From Inhella inkyongensis (GTDB lineage Bacteria; Pseudomonadota; Gammaproteobacteria; Burkholderiales; Burkholderiaceae_C): a stretch of 64,000 nucleotides of DNA. The position numbers and the translations under genes were made by a program. The DNA lies in contig NZ_CP040709.1 of NCBI RefSeq assembly GCF_005952805.1, forward strand, positions 1,736,001 to 1,800,000. The letters are read 5' to 3'. Under the pieces are notes generated by a model. It did no database searches. It saw only the letters and a program-made list of their open reading frames with translations, and had not been told where the DNA came from. Positions 53,833 through 64,000 of the stretch are shown in pieces; positions within the stretch are counted from its first letter, which is position 1; each line of letters begins with the position of its first letter.

Positions 53833-54770
53833 GGCAGAGCTACGGACTCGATCATGGCCCGTACCTGCTCGGCGCTGCCCCGGCCGGCGCCGGCGCGTGC
53901 ACGCAGGCGGTGGGCCAGCACTTGCACGGCGCAGGACTGCAGGTCTTCGGGCGAGACATGGGGCCGACCGGCCAGCAGGGCCTTGGCGCGGGCAGCGCGC
54001 AGCCAGGCCAGGCCGGCACGCGGCGACAGGCCCTCGACGAACCAGTGGCCGTTGCGGGTGGCGTCGAGCAACAGCTGCAAATAGTCCAGCAGGGCCGGGC
54101 TGACGTGCAGCGCGCGGGCGGCGGCTTGTGTGGCCTGGAGTTGGGTCGGGCTCATCACGGGGCGCAACTCGGTCAGCAACTCGCGGCTGTCGCGGCCGGT
54201 CAGCATGTCGCGCTCGGCCTTGCGGTCGGGGTAGCCCAGGCGGATGGTCATCAAGAAGCGGTCGAGCTGCGACTCGGGCAGCGGGTAGGTGCCCAGTTGC
54301 TCGCTGGGGTTCTGCGTGGCGATGACAAAGAAGGGCAGGGGCAGGGGGTGGCTCTGTCCCTCGATGGTGACCTGCCGCTCTTCCATGGCCTCCAGCAGCG
54401 CGCTTTGGGTCTTGGGGCCGGCTCGGTTGATTTCGTCAGCCAGCAGCACCTGGGCGAACACCGGACCGGGGCGGAAGTCAAAGCGGCCACTCTCGCGCTC
54501 AAAGACATTCACCCCGAGCAGGTCTGAGGGCAGCAGGTCGGCGGTGAATTGCACCCGGGCGAACTGCAGGCCCAGGGTCAGCGACAGGGCCTGGGCGAGG
54601 GTGGTCTTGCCTACACCGGGCAAGTCCTCGATGAGCAGATGGCCGCCCGCGATCAGGCAGGCCAGGCAATCGGCCAGCTGGGTCGGCTTGCCCTTGATCA
54701 CCGTGCTAATCTGGTCAAGCGCCGCGTGCAAAAGCGCGGCATCGAATGGCATGGCAGCGGGGGAGTTCAT
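53829..54770 (-). CDS. MoxR-family AAA+ ATPase
   Basis: 313 aa AAA+ ATPase. The Walker A is GVGKTTLAQ, Walker B is LLADEINRAGPKTQSALLEAM, and EERQVTIEG and FVIATQNPSEQLGTYPLPESQLDRF give sensor 1 and the arginine-finger region. MoxR proteins act as chaperones for DUF58/VWA partners. The ATG at 54770 is followed by another at 54752. The gene diverges from the deacetylase gene with 31 bp between starts, so both promoters must overlap. Confidence 0.92.
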   Translation of the reverse strand: MNSPAAMPFDAALLHAALDQISTVIKGKPTQLADCLACLIAGGHLLIEDLPGVGKTTLAQALSLTLGLQFARVQFTADLLPSDLLGVNVFERESGRFDFRPGPVFAQVLLADEINRAGPKTQSALLEAMEERQVTIEGQSHPLPLPFFVIATQNPSEQLGTYPLPESQLDRFLMTIRLGYPDRKAERDMLTGRDSRELLTELRPVMSPTQLQATQAAARALHVSPALLDYLQLLLDATRNGHWFVEGLSPRAGLAWLRAARAKALLAGRPHVSPEDLQSCAVQVLAHRLRARAGAGRGSAEQVRAMIESVALP

Positions 54771-54801
54771 CGCCCGCACCTTAGCAAAGTCTGCAGCACC
54801 G

Positions 54802-55728
54802 TTGACCACCGCGTTTCTTACCCATCCGTCATTCCGTTTGCACCAGATGGGTGAAGGGCATCCCGAGTGCCCTGAGCGCCTGGACGCCATCGACGAAGCC
54901 CTGGCCGCGACCGGCTTGATCGAGCACCTGCAGGTGCTGCAGGCGCGCCCCGCCACCTGGGATGAGTTGCGTCTGGCCCACGACCCCGACTACTTGGATC
55001 GCCTGCGCGAACGCCTGAGTCAGGTGCAGGGCGTGGTGCAGTTGGACCCCGACACGGCGGCCAACGAACACAGCTTGAGCGCCGCGCTGCACGCCGCCGG
55101 GGCCGCGCTACAGGCCACGCAGATGGTGATCGCGGGCAAGGTGGACAACGCCTTTTGCGCCGTGCGCCCCCCCGGCCACCACGCCACGCGGGCCAAGGCC
55201 ATGGGCTTTTGCTTCCTGAGCAATGTGGCACTGGCTGCGCGCGCGGCCCTGCGTGTGCATGGCCTGCAGCGGGTGGCCGTCGTCGACTTTGATGTGCACC
55301 ACGGCAATGGCACCGAGGATGTGCTGGCCGACGACCCCGGTGTGTTGATGGTGGGTCTGTTTGAGCATCCGCTCTACCCCTTCAGCGGCCTGCCGCCCAA
55401 GGGCGACAACATGCTCAACCTGCCACTGCCGGCACACACTGGCGGGCAGGAGATCCGCGAGATGATCCGCGCGCACTGGCTGCCGGCGCTGGAGCGCTTC
55501 AAGCCGCAGATGCTGTTCATCTCGGCAGGCTTTGATGCGCATGAGTTGGACCCCCTGGGCCTGCTGCGCCTGACCGAGGTGGACTACGCCTGGATCACCG
55601 AGCAGTTGCTGGATGTGGCGGCCCGCCATGCGCAAGGGCGCATCGTCAGCTGCCTGGAGGGCGGCTACCACCGCTGGGCGCTGGCGCGCAGCGTGTGCGC
55701 GCACCTGCGGGTGCTGGCAAAGCTTTGA
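54802..55728 (+). CDS. Histone deacetylase-family protein
   Basis: Zinc-type arginase/deacetylase fold of 308 aa. The TTG at 54802 gives the normal N-terminus (TTAFLTHPSFRLHQMGEGHPECPERL); an ATG at 54847 would cut it short. Active-site parts are RPPGHHATRAKAMGFCFLSN, FDVHHGNGTEDVL and SAGFDAHELDPLG, with Tyr in GGYH. Bacterial members deacetylate acetylpolyamines, acetoin-related substrates or proteins. It is close to class II HDAC-like enzymes of proteobacteria. The MscS gene follows after 15 bp. Confidence 0.92.
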   Translation: MTTAFLTHPSFRLHQMGEGHPECPERLDAIDEALAATGLIEHLQVLQARPATWDELRLAHDPDYLDRLRERLSQVQGVVQLDPDTAANEHSLSAALHAAGAALQATQMVIAGKVDNAFCAVRPPGHHATRAKAMGFCFLSNVALAARAALRVHGLQRVAVVDFDVHHGNGTEDVLADDPGVLMVGLFEHPLYPFSGLPPKGDNMLNLPLPAHTGGQEIREMIRAHWLPALERFKPQMLFISAGFDAHELDPLGLLRLTEVDYAWITEQLLDVAARHAQGRIVSCLEGGYHRWALARSVCAHLRVLAKL

Positions 55729-55743
55729 ACATCGAGGTTGTGA

Positions 55744-56982
55744 ATGGATGAGTTGATGGAGCTGCTGCAGTCGCGCGGCGGGCTGGGCCAGGTGCTGGCG
55801 CTGGCCGCCTGGTTATTGCTGGCGTGGCAGGGCTTGGCGCATTGGGCGCGGCGGGCCAACAGCCCGCGTTCGGTGCTGCTGGGCCGCGCCGGGGTCGATG
55901 GCGCGCTGTTCCCGGTGCTGGCGCTCACCGGGGCTTGGGGCTTGAGCCGGGCCTGGCCCTGGCTGGGCCTGGGCAAGCCGCTGCTCTTGATCCAGCTGGC
56001 CCTGCCCATCCTGACCAGCTTGCTGGTGATCCGCAGCACCGCGCGGGTGTTGCGCGCCGCCCTGCCGGAGTCGCGCTGGGCGCATTTGGCCGAGCGCTGG
56101 GTGTCCTGGATGGCCTGGGGCGGCTCCATCCTGTGGATCAGCGGCCTGTGGCCGGCTGCAATGCAGGAACTGGACGCCATCAGCTGGAAGCTGGGCGGCA
56201 GCACGGTGAGCCTGCGCAGCCTGCTGGAGGCGGGCTTCTCGGTGGCCTTGGTGCTGGTGGCCACCCTGTGGCTGTCGGCGGTGCTGGAGGCGCGCTTGCT
56301 CAAGGGCGCCACGGAAGACCTGAGCGGCCGCAAGATCATCGCCAACCTGGTGCGCGCCGGCCTGTTGCTGCTGGGCCTGCTGTTGGCCCTCTCCAGTGCC
56401 GGCATCGACCTCACCGCCCTGTCGGTGCTGGGCGGTGCGCTCGGCGTGGGCATTGGTTTTGGCCTGCAAAAACTGGCCAGCAACTATGTGTCGGGCTTTG
56501 TGATCCTGGCCGAGCGCAGCCTGCGCATCGGCGACATGGTCAAGGTCGACGGCTTTGAGGGGCGCATCAGCGACATCAAGACCCGCTACACGGTGATCCG
56601 GGCGCTCAATGGGCGCGAGAGCATCGTGCCCAACGAGCTCTTGATCACCCAGCGGGTCGAGAACAGTTCGCTGGCCGACACCCGGGTGCTGCTGAGCACC
56701 TCGGTGACGGTGGGCTACGACAGCGATCTCGCCGTCTTGATCCCGGCCCTACAGGCAGCAGCTGCCGCCGTGCCGCGAGTCCAGCAGGATCCCGGGCCGG
56801 TGGTGCAACTGGCGCAGTTCGGAGCGGATGGGCTGGAGCTGCAACTGCACTTCTGGATCGCCGACCCGGAGAACGGCAGTGGTTCGGTGCGCAGCGACGT
56901 GAACCTGGCCCTGCTGGCCTTGCTGCGGGCGCGGGGGGTGGAAATTCCCTATCCGCAACGGGTGGTACACCAGCGTGCCTAA
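55744..56982 (+). CDS. MscS-type mechanosensitive channel
   Basis: 412-residue channel with about five N-terminal helices. The pore helix is LGGALGVGIGFGLQKLASNYVSGFVIL, followed by the MscS beta domain with ERSLRIGDMVKVDGFEGRISDIKTRYTVIRALNGRESIVPNELL. The C-terminal alpha/beta part ends RGVEIPYPQRVVH. Larger than E. coli MscS (286 aa), like YnaI/KefA-type shorter forms. It protects from osmotic downshock. It is 15 bp after the deacetylase gene. Confidence 0.92.
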   Translation: MDELMELLQSRGGLGQVLALAAWLLLAWQGLAHWARRANSPRSVLLGRAGVDGALFPVLALTGAWGLSRAWPWLGLGKPLLLIQLALPILTSLLVIRSTARVLRAALPESRWAHLAERWVSWMAWGGSILWISGLWPAAMQELDAISWKLGGSTVSLRSLLEAGFSVALVLVATLWLSAVLEARLLKGATEDLSGRKIIANLVRAGLLLLGLLLALSSAGIDLTALSVLGGALGVGIGFGLQKLASNYVSGFVILAERSLRIGDMVKVDGFEGRISDIKTRYTVIRALNGRESIVPNELLITQRVENSSLADTRVLLSTSVTVGYDSDLAVLIPALQAAAAAVPRVQQDPGPVVQLAQFGADGLELQLHFWIADPENGSGSVRSDVNLALLALLRARGVEIPYPQRVVHQRA

Positions 56983-57030
56983 GCGCTAACCCGGCTGGCG
57001 TCGGGGCGGTGGCTGTGCTCGGATGGGGGC

Positions 57031-57927
57031 ATGCGTCGGACCTTTCCTTTTTGTCGAGCTGTCGGGGTGCTGACCCTGGCCGGCTGGCTCGCGGCCGGCG
57101 CACTGCGTGCCGACGAAACGGAAGGAGCTGAAATTCGTTGGGCCATCGTCGATGGCCCGCCCTATCACAACGATGGCCCCAAAGGGGTGGCCCGCAGTGT
57201 GGACGAGTTGGGCGACGGGCTGACCGACCGCCTGATCGCCGGCATCGCGGCGCAATTGCCTCAGTGGCGCCATGTGCTGGTGCCGACCGGTCGCTCGCGC
57301 ATGTGGCGGGAGATCCAGGCGGGGCGGCCACTTTGCTATGCCGACGCCTTCAAGACGCCAGAACGCCTGCGCTGGGCCTACTTCACGCTCGCCACGGCGC
57401 CGGTGCCGCAGATGTTGGCGGCGCGCGAGGGCTTGCTGCCCGCGGGTGAGGTAAGCCTGCAGGCCTTGCTGAAGCAGACCGACCTGACGGCGGTGTTTGA
57501 ACGTGACCGCAGCTACGGACCGGTGCTCGACCCCATGATCCGCAGCGCCGGCTCGCAGGTGCGCATCGGCAGCCTGCCCAGTACGCCGCAATTGCTGCGC
57601 ATGCTGGAGGCCGGGCGCATGGACTACCTGGTCGAGTACCCCTTGGCCCTGCACTACCTGGCCCAGCGCCTTCAACCTGCGCCGCGCATCAGCTATCACG
57701 CGCTGGCCGAGGAGCGCCAGCCGCTCCCTTCCTACATCGCCTGCACCCGCAGCCCCTGGGGGCGCAAGGCCATCGAGGCGCTCGACCAAGCCATGCGGCG
57801 CTGGGCCGCACAGCCGGCAGCAGCGGCCACCTTGTTGCGAAGCTTACCGGCCGAGGTGGCGCGCACCGATGGTGCGCGCATCGAAGCCTTCTACCGCGAG
57901 CGCGCGCAGCGCAGCGTGATCGAGTAG
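57031..57927 (+). CDS. TIGR02285-type orphan binding protein
   Basis: 298-residue exported protein; signal peptide 1-27 (GVLTLAGWLAAGALRAD). The body has the reduced solute-binding pattern of the TIGR02285 group: IRWAIVDGPPYHNDGPKGVARSVD, then LVPTGRSRMWREIQAGRPLCYADAFKTPER, and LLRMLEAGRMDYLVEYP. Function unknown; no transporter genes are adjacent. It is the third such lone binding protein in the window. The stop lies 11 bp from the stop of the M16 gene. Confidence 0.8.
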   Translation: MRRTFPFCRAVGVLTLAGWLAAGALRADETEGAEIRWAIVDGPPYHNDGPKGVARSVDELGDGLTDRLIAGIAAQLPQWRHVLVPTGRSRMWREIQAGRPLCYADAFKTPERLRWAYFTLATAPVPQMLAAREGLLPAGEVSLQALLKQTDLTAVFERDRSYGPVLDPMIRSAGSQVRIGSLPSTPQLLRMLEAGRMDYLVEYPLALHYLAQRLQPAPRISYHALAEERQPLPSYIACTRSPWGRKAIEALDQAMRRWAAQPAAAATLLRSLPAEVARTDGARIEAFYRERAQRSVIE

Positions 57928-57938
57928 ACCTCCCGGTC

Positions 57939-60749
57939 TTAGGGCGCCGCGACGGGTAGGGGCGGTTTGCTGGCGTAGTCGCCCGCGCTGGACCACACCA
58001 TCTGCTCGGGCTTGAGGTAGCGACGCAGTGCGGCGTTGACCTCAGCCAGACTCACCTGGGCATAGCGCGCGTCCCAGTCGGCGGTGTAGCGCCAGTCCTT
58101 GCCGTGTTCCTGCAGTTTGCCCAGCAGGAAGCTCAGGCCGGACTCGCTGGCACGGCGTTGCAGGCGCGCCTGGATCATGTCCTTGCGTGCCCGCTCGACC
58201 TCGGCTGCCGTGAAGCCGTCCTTGAGCAACTCGGCCAGCAGGCTGCGGATTTGGGCTTCGACCTTGAGACGGTTCTGCGGTGCCAGCTGGGTGCTCAGGG
58301 TCCAACTGCCCGCTTCGCCGTACTCGGCCAGGTCAAGGCTTGAGCTGGCGCCGTAGGTCAGGCCGCCTTGCTGGCGCAGCTTCACGTTCAAGCGGCTTTC
58401 CAGCGAGCCGCCGCCCAGCAGGTGGTTGACCAGCATCAGGGCCACCTCGTCCGGGTGATCGGCCGGGAATTGCAGCTCCTGGCGCAGCTGCAGCACGGCA
58501 GCGGCCTTGTCCTTGGCCTCGGTGTGAATGGCGGTGGCGGGCACCGCCTTGAAGGGCATGATCTCGCGCCGGAAGGCCGCAGCCTCAGGCTTTTTCCAGG
58601 CCGCCAGTTCACGGTCCAACAGGGCCTCAAAGCCTTCTGGAGCGGGGCCCACCACGGCCACCTCGCCCTCGTTGGCGCTCCATAGCTGCGCGTGCAGTTC
58701 GCGCATCTGCTCAACCGTCACGCCATGCACGATGCTGATGAGGTCGTCCAGGCTGGGGCTGTACAGCAGATCGCCGGGTTGGGCGCCGCGTGCCTGGTTG
58801 TAGTGTTCGCGCACGGCCTGGCGGCGCAAGACGTCGGGTTCCTGGCGGCTGGCCTGCAGACCCTGCACGATGCCGCGCTGCTGGCGCTGCCAGGCCTCTG
58901 GCGGGAAGGTCGGCGCCTTGAGCACCTGCAATGCAAGTTGCAGCAGCTCGCCGAAGGTCTGGCGCTCGCCCTCCAGGGTCAGGGTCAGGCCCTGCTTGCC
59001 GGCCTGGACATTGAACTGGCCCTTGAGCCTTACTGTCTCGTCAATGATTTGCTGCTTGGTATAGCGTGCGTTGCCCTCGAGAAGCTGGTCATCGATGTGG
59101 TTCGCCGCGTGCGCCTCGCGCAGGCTGGCGCCATCGCCCCAGCGCAGGGTAATGCGGGCGAACACCTGGTCGCCGCGGGTCTTCTTGTCCAGCCAGGCCA
59201 CCGGCAGGCCGCTTTGGGGCAGCTTGGCAAAGCGGGTGCGCTTGTGCAGCTCCAGCGCCTCCGGGTTCAGGCGCTCGCCCTGGGCCAGGTTCTGGCCGGC
59301 AGTCAGGGCGTCCAAGCCCTGCTGGCGCTCGGCCTGCACGGGGATCTCCACCTGGCCGGAGGCCTTGACCGGTTCGTAGCGCGCCAGGGTGCGGTTGTTG
59401 GCTCGCAAGTAGCGGGCGGCCACCTGCTGCAAATCTTCGAGCTTCAGGCCCTTGACCTGTTGCAGCAGCTTGAACACCAGGCGCCAGTCGCCGCCGGCCA
59501 CGGCCTCAGTCAGCAGCATGGTCAGGCCCTGCGGGTCCTTCAGCAACTGGGAGTAGCCGAGCGCGAATTGGCCTTGCAGGCGCTGGAACTGTTCGGGTTC
59601 CAAGAGCTCTTTGACCGAGCCCTCCAACGCGTCGAGTACGGCCTTTTCCAGCACGGCAGGCGGGGTATCACCCGCTGGCACGGCCACCACGGTGAACAGA
59701 CCGGGATCATGACCGCCGCAGCCCTGGCCGCCCACATGGGTGGCTTGCTTGCCTTCAACAAAGCGCTTGTAAAGCGGCCCGCTGGGGGCTTGGAACAGCA
59801 TCTGGCCCAGCACGGCCAGCGCGCCGCAGTCGGGGTGGGCGAAGTTGGGCACGTGGTAGCCGATGAAGCTCATGGCCTGGCCGCCCACGCGCTTCAGCAC
59901 CACGCTGCGCTCGCCGTCCTGCGGTGGCTCGACGGTGTAGGGGCTGGGTGCCTTGCCCGCCGGGTTGCTCAGGGCCGCGAACTGCTGCTGGATCTGCGTC
60001 AGCACCGCAGCCTCGTCGAACTGGCCGCTGACCATCAAAGTGGCGTTGTCCGGACGGTAGTGGGCGCGGTAGAAACGGCGCAGGGCCTCGATGGGCACGT
60101 TCTCCAGATCGCTGCGGCTGCCGATGGTGCTGCGGCCATAGGGGTGGAAGCGATAGGCGGTGGACTGCAGGCGTTGACGCAGCAACTGGCCGGGATTGTT
60201 CTCGCCGCGCTCCATTTCGTTGAGCACGACCGGCATTTCCTTGGCGAGATCCTCGGCCTCGACGCGCGACTTCTGCATGCGCTCAGCCTCCAGCGCCAGC
60301 ATGAAGCCCAGGGTGTCGGCGCTGGCGTTGAAGCTGCTGAAGTAGTGGGTGCGGTCCACCGAGGTCGTGGCGTTCCAGCGCACGCCGCGCTCGCTCATGG
60401 CCTTGGGGATGTCCGCGACCGAGGGCGTACCCTTGAACAGCAGGTGCTCCAGCAAATGCGCCATGCCGGCCTCGCCGGCGCCCTCGTGGCGGCTGCCGAC
60501 GCGGTAGACGATATTGACCAGGGTGGTGGTGCTGGCGGCATCAGCAAACAGCAGCACTTGCAAGCCATTGGCCAGGCGGTATTCACGAATACCTTCAAGC
60601 TCGCGCACGAATTCGGGCGCAGTGACCGGGGCGACTCCCTGCTTGAGGCCCGGCTTGGGCAGGGGTGGGGTCTTGGCGGGGCTGGCGGCCAGGCTGGCGC
60701 CGGTCAGGCCCAGGCCAAGGGCCAAAGCCAAGGGGGTGAGGCGGTTCAT
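57939..60749 (-). CDS. M16 family metallopeptidase (pitrilysin type)
   Basis: Exported zinc peptidase of 936 aa. Signal peptide about 1-22. The inverted zinc motif HLLEH is at 98-102 and the distal Glu is Glu178 in VVLNEMERGEN. Two M16 halves are visible (residues 55-480 and 500-900), the second lacking zinc ligands. This fused two-half form corresponds to proteases such as PqqL. It is preceded by the fumarase terminator, so has its own promoter in that 101-bp gap. Confidence 0.9.
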   Translation of the reverse strand: MNRLTPLALALGLGLTGASLAASPAKTPPLPKPGLKQGVAPVTAPEFVRELEGIREYRLANGLQVLLFADAASTTTLVNIVYRVGSRHEGAGEAGMAHLLEHLLFKGTPSVADIPKAMSERGVRWNATTSVDRTHYFSSFNASADTLGFMLALEAERMQKSRVEAEDLAKEMPVVLNEMERGENNPGQLLRQRLQSTAYRFHPYGRSTIGSRSDLENVPIEALRRFYRAHYRPDNATLMVSGQFDEAAVLTQIQQQFAALSNPAGKAPSPYTVEPPQDGERSVVLKRVGGQAMSFIGYHVPNFAHPDCGALAVLGQMLFQAPSGPLYKRFVEGKQATHVGGQGCGGHDPGLFTVVAVPAGDTPPAVLEKAVLDALEGSVKELLEPEQFQRLQGQFALGYSQLLKDPQGLTMLLTEAVAGGDWRLVFKLLQQVKGLKLEDLQQVAARYLRANNRTLARYEPVKASGQVEIPVQAERQQGLDALTAGQNLAQGERLNPEALELHKRTRFAKLPQSGLPVAWLDKKTRGDQVFARITLRWGDGASLREAHAANHIDDQLLEGNARYTKQQIIDETVRLKGQFNVQAGKQGLTLTLEGERQTFGELLQLALQVLKAPTFPPEAWQRQQRGIVQGLQASRQEPDVLRRQAVREHYNQARGAQPGDLLYSPSLDDLISIVHGVTVEQMRELHAQLWSANEGEVAVVGPAPEGFEALLDRELAAWKKPEAAAFRREIMPFKAVPATAIHTEAKDKAAAVLQLRQELQFPADHPDEVALMLVNHLLGGGSLESRLNVKLRQQGGLTYGASSSLDLAEYGEAGSWTLSTQLAPQNRLKVEAQIRSLLAELLKDGFTAAEVERARKDMIQARLQRRASESGLSFLLGKLQEHGKDWRYTADWDARYAQVSLAEVNAALRRYLKPEQMVWSSAGDYASKPPLPVAAP

Positions 60750-60763
60750 TGTTGGACTCCCTG

Positions 60764-60800
60764 AAAGAAAACGGCCGCCCTAATCCCATTAAGGCGGCCG
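60764..60800 (-). terminator. Intrinsic terminator after class I fumarase
   Basis: On the minus strand CGGCCGCC and GGCGGCCG form an 8-bp stem with a 13-nt loop, followed by TTTTCTTTC. It separates the fumarase gene from the M16 gene. Confidence 0.8.
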
Positions 60801-60850
60801 CGAACTCTACGGGAGGGAGGCTAAAGGCTCGCTAAAGCCGGCCCTTGGCT

Positions 60851-62392
60851 TCAAGCCTGGGTGATAGGAATTCCCGCAAATTCACCCTTGGCAATGCGCT
60901 CTTTCCAGGCGGCCGGGCCGGTGATGTGGGCGCTGCTGCCGCCGGCGTCCACCGCCACCGTGACCGGCATGTCCTGCACGTCAAACTCGTAGATGGCCTC
61001 CATGCCCAGATCGGCAAAGCCCACCACTTTGGCCTCCTTGATGGCCTTGGCCACCAAATAGGCGGCGCCGCCCACCGCCATCAGATAGGCGCTTTGGTGC
61101 TTCTTGATGGCCGCGATGCCGCTGGGGCCGCGCTCGGCCTTGCCCACCATGCCGATCAGGCCGGTCTGGGCCAGCATCATTTCGGTGAACTTGTCCATGC
61201 GCGTGGCGGTGGTGGGGCCGGCCGGGCCGACCACCTCGTCGCGCACCGGGTCAACGGGGCCGACGTAGTAGATGACGCGGTTGGTGAAGTCGACGGGCAG
61301 CTTCTCGCCCTTGGACAGCATGTCCTGGATGCGCTTGTGTGCGGCGTCACGGCCGGTCAGCATCTTGCCGTTGAGCAGCAGGGTTTCGCCCGGCTTCCAG
61401 CTCGCCACCTCGGCCTTGGTCAGCGTGTTCAGGTTGACGCGACGGCTCTTGTTGTAGTCCGGCGCCCAGTTGACATCGGGCCACAGGTCCAGGCTGGGCG
61501 CGTCCAGGAAGGCCGGGCCCGAGCCGTCCATCACCACATGGGCGTGGCGGGTGGCGGCGCAGTTGGGGATCATGGCCACTGGTTTGCTGGCCGCGTGGGT
61601 GGGGTAGGTGGCGATCTTGACGTCCAGCACCGTGGTGAGGCCGCCCAGGCCCTGGGCGCCAATGCCCAGCGCGTTGATCTTCTCGAACAGCTCGATGCGC
61701 AGCTCTTCGAGCTTGTTCTGCGGGCCGCGCTGCAGCAACTCGTACATGTCGATGGGCTCCATCAACGACTGCTTGGCCAGCAGCATGGCGCGCTCGGCCG
61801 TGCCGCCCACGCCGATGCCCAGCATGCCCGGTGGGCACCAGCCCGCACCCATCTCGGGCACGGTCTTGAGCACCCAGTCGACCAGGTCGTCGCTGGGGTT
61901 CATCATCTTGAACTTGCTCTTGTTCTCGCTGCCGCCGCCCTTGGCGGCCACATCGATGGAGAGCTTGTTGCCCGGCACCAGGGTCATGTGGATGACGGCC
62001 GGGGTGTTGTCTTTGGTGTTGACGCGGGCGAACAGCGGGTCGCTCAGCACCGAGGCGCGCAGCTTGTTGTCGGGGTTCAGATAGCCCTTGCGCACGCCCT
62101 CGTTGACGGCGTCTTCGATGGAGCCCGGGAAGCCCTCGAAGCGGCAGTCCATGCCGATTTCCAGGAACACATTGACGATGCCGGTGTCCTGGCAGATGGG
62201 GCGCCGGCCTTCAGCGCACATGCGGCTGTTGGTCAGGATCTGAGCGATCGCATCTTTGGCGGCGGGCGAGGCCTCGCGCTCGTAGGCGCGCGCCAGATGG
62301 GCGATGTAGTCGGCCGGGTGGTAGTAGCTGATGTACTGCAGGGCGGCGGCGACGGTCTCAACCAGATCGTCGCGACGGATTACGGTGGTCAT
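60851..62392 (-). CDS. Class I (iron-sulfur) fumarate hydratase
   Basis: 513-residue [4Fe-4S] fumarase of the TCA cycle. The N-terminal fumarase domain has ICQDTGIVNVF, GWCPPGMLGIGVGG and NCAATRHAHV, giving the three cluster cysteines. The C-terminal beta domain has YYVGPVDPVRDEVVGPAGPTTATRMDKF. GGAGT lies before the ATG at 62392; a GTG two codons upstream is possible. The length and the fused N and C halves match FumA/FumB. Expressed alone, ending in its own terminator. Confidence 0.95.
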   Translation of the reverse strand: MTTVIRRDDLVETVAAALQYISYYHPADYIAHLARAYEREASPAAKDAIAQILTNSRMCAEGRRPICQDTGIVNVFLEIGMDCRFEGFPGSIEDAVNEGVRKGYLNPDNKLRASVLSDPLFARVNTKDNTPAVIHMTLVPGNKLSIDVAAKGGGSENKSKFKMMNPSDDLVDWVLKTVPEMGAGWCPPGMLGIGVGGTAERAMLLAKQSLMEPIDMYELLQRGPQNKLEELRIELFEKINALGIGAQGLGGLTTVLDVKIATYPTHAASKPVAMIPNCAATRHAHVVMDGSGPAFLDAPSLDLWPDVNWAPDYNKSRRVNLNTLTKAEVASWKPGETLLLNGKMLTGRDAAHKRIQDMLSKGEKLPVDFTNRVIYYVGPVDPVRDEVVGPAGPTTATRMDKFTEMMLAQTGLIGMVGKAERGPSGIAAIKKHQSAYLMAVGGAAYLVAKAIKEAKVVGFADLGMEAIYEFDVQDMPVTVAVDAGGSSAHITGPAAWKERIAKGEFAGIPITQA

Positions 62393-62458
62393 GGGCACTC
62401 CTGAGGGGAGCCGCGAGGGGCGGCACCAAAGATGCCCGTCAGTGTAGTCAGGGCCGGA

Positions 62459-64000
<1,542 letters not shown>

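Overview
The window reads as a GC-rich (roughly two-thirds G+C) chromosome segment of a betaproteobacterium, most likely Burkholderiales near Rubrivivax, Roseateles or Inhella. This is inferred from the ribF-ileS-lspA order, the PEP-CTERM/PrsT genes, the E. coli-type MurB and the gene families seen; no search was run. Genes are tightly packed, often with ATGA or TGATG overlaps. No rRNA, tRNA or CRISPR was seen.

Layout. 1-1283: end of an unknown gene and an orphan periplasmic binding protein. 1284-1556: a short element with 22-bp terminal inverted repeats that fills the gap between two convergent stop codons. 1557-15850: an alpha-glucan island. On the minus strand malK-malE-malF-malG plus an aldo/keto reductase; on the plus strand glgP-glgB-glgX-malQ. 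The shared divergent region carries two copies of a 15-bp palindrome. Imported maltodextrins and stored glycogen could thus be handled by one regulon. 15869-21558: a soluble sensor kinase, then ribF-ileS-lspA. 21651-26707: a PEP-CTERM protein behind a strong sigma-54 promoter match, a PrsT-like TPR protein, a retropepsin-like protease and YajQ. 26751-30543: murB, then two secreted M35 (aspzincin) proteases and a small exported protein that looks like their N-terminal domain alone.

30686-39314: ETF-ubiquinone oxidoreductase, an SDR, YceH, a Cds1-like PLP enzyme, a binding protein, an exported cyanophycinase, an M14 aspartoacylase-type hydrolase and a HisP/AotP-type ABC ATPase. The last four could form a cyanophycin-scavenging route.

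39460-40618: an integron remnant without an integrase in the window. It has an attI-like site, two gene cassettes of visibly lower GC, and two attC sites. The first 10 bp of each cassette are the exact reverse complement of a 10-bp stretch at the start of its own attC, which fixes the cassette boundaries.

40705-44463: a lipoprotein, a small repeat-bearing membrane protein, a PCu(A)C copper chaperone opposite SoxR, a MAPEG protein, a VOC protein overlapping dsbB on the other strand, and ridA. 44572-49731: comEC, a beta-CASP nuclease-type protein and an MgtC/DUF4010 membrane protein. 49716-54770: a moxR-DUF58-tgpA-mltB operon. 54802-64000: an HDAC-family deacetylase, an MscS channel, a third orphan binding protein, an M16 peptidase, class I fumarase and a truncated sensor kinase. 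Apart from the element at 1284-1556, the divergent region 7277-7548 and the integron, no stretch near or above 300 bases lacks a gene.
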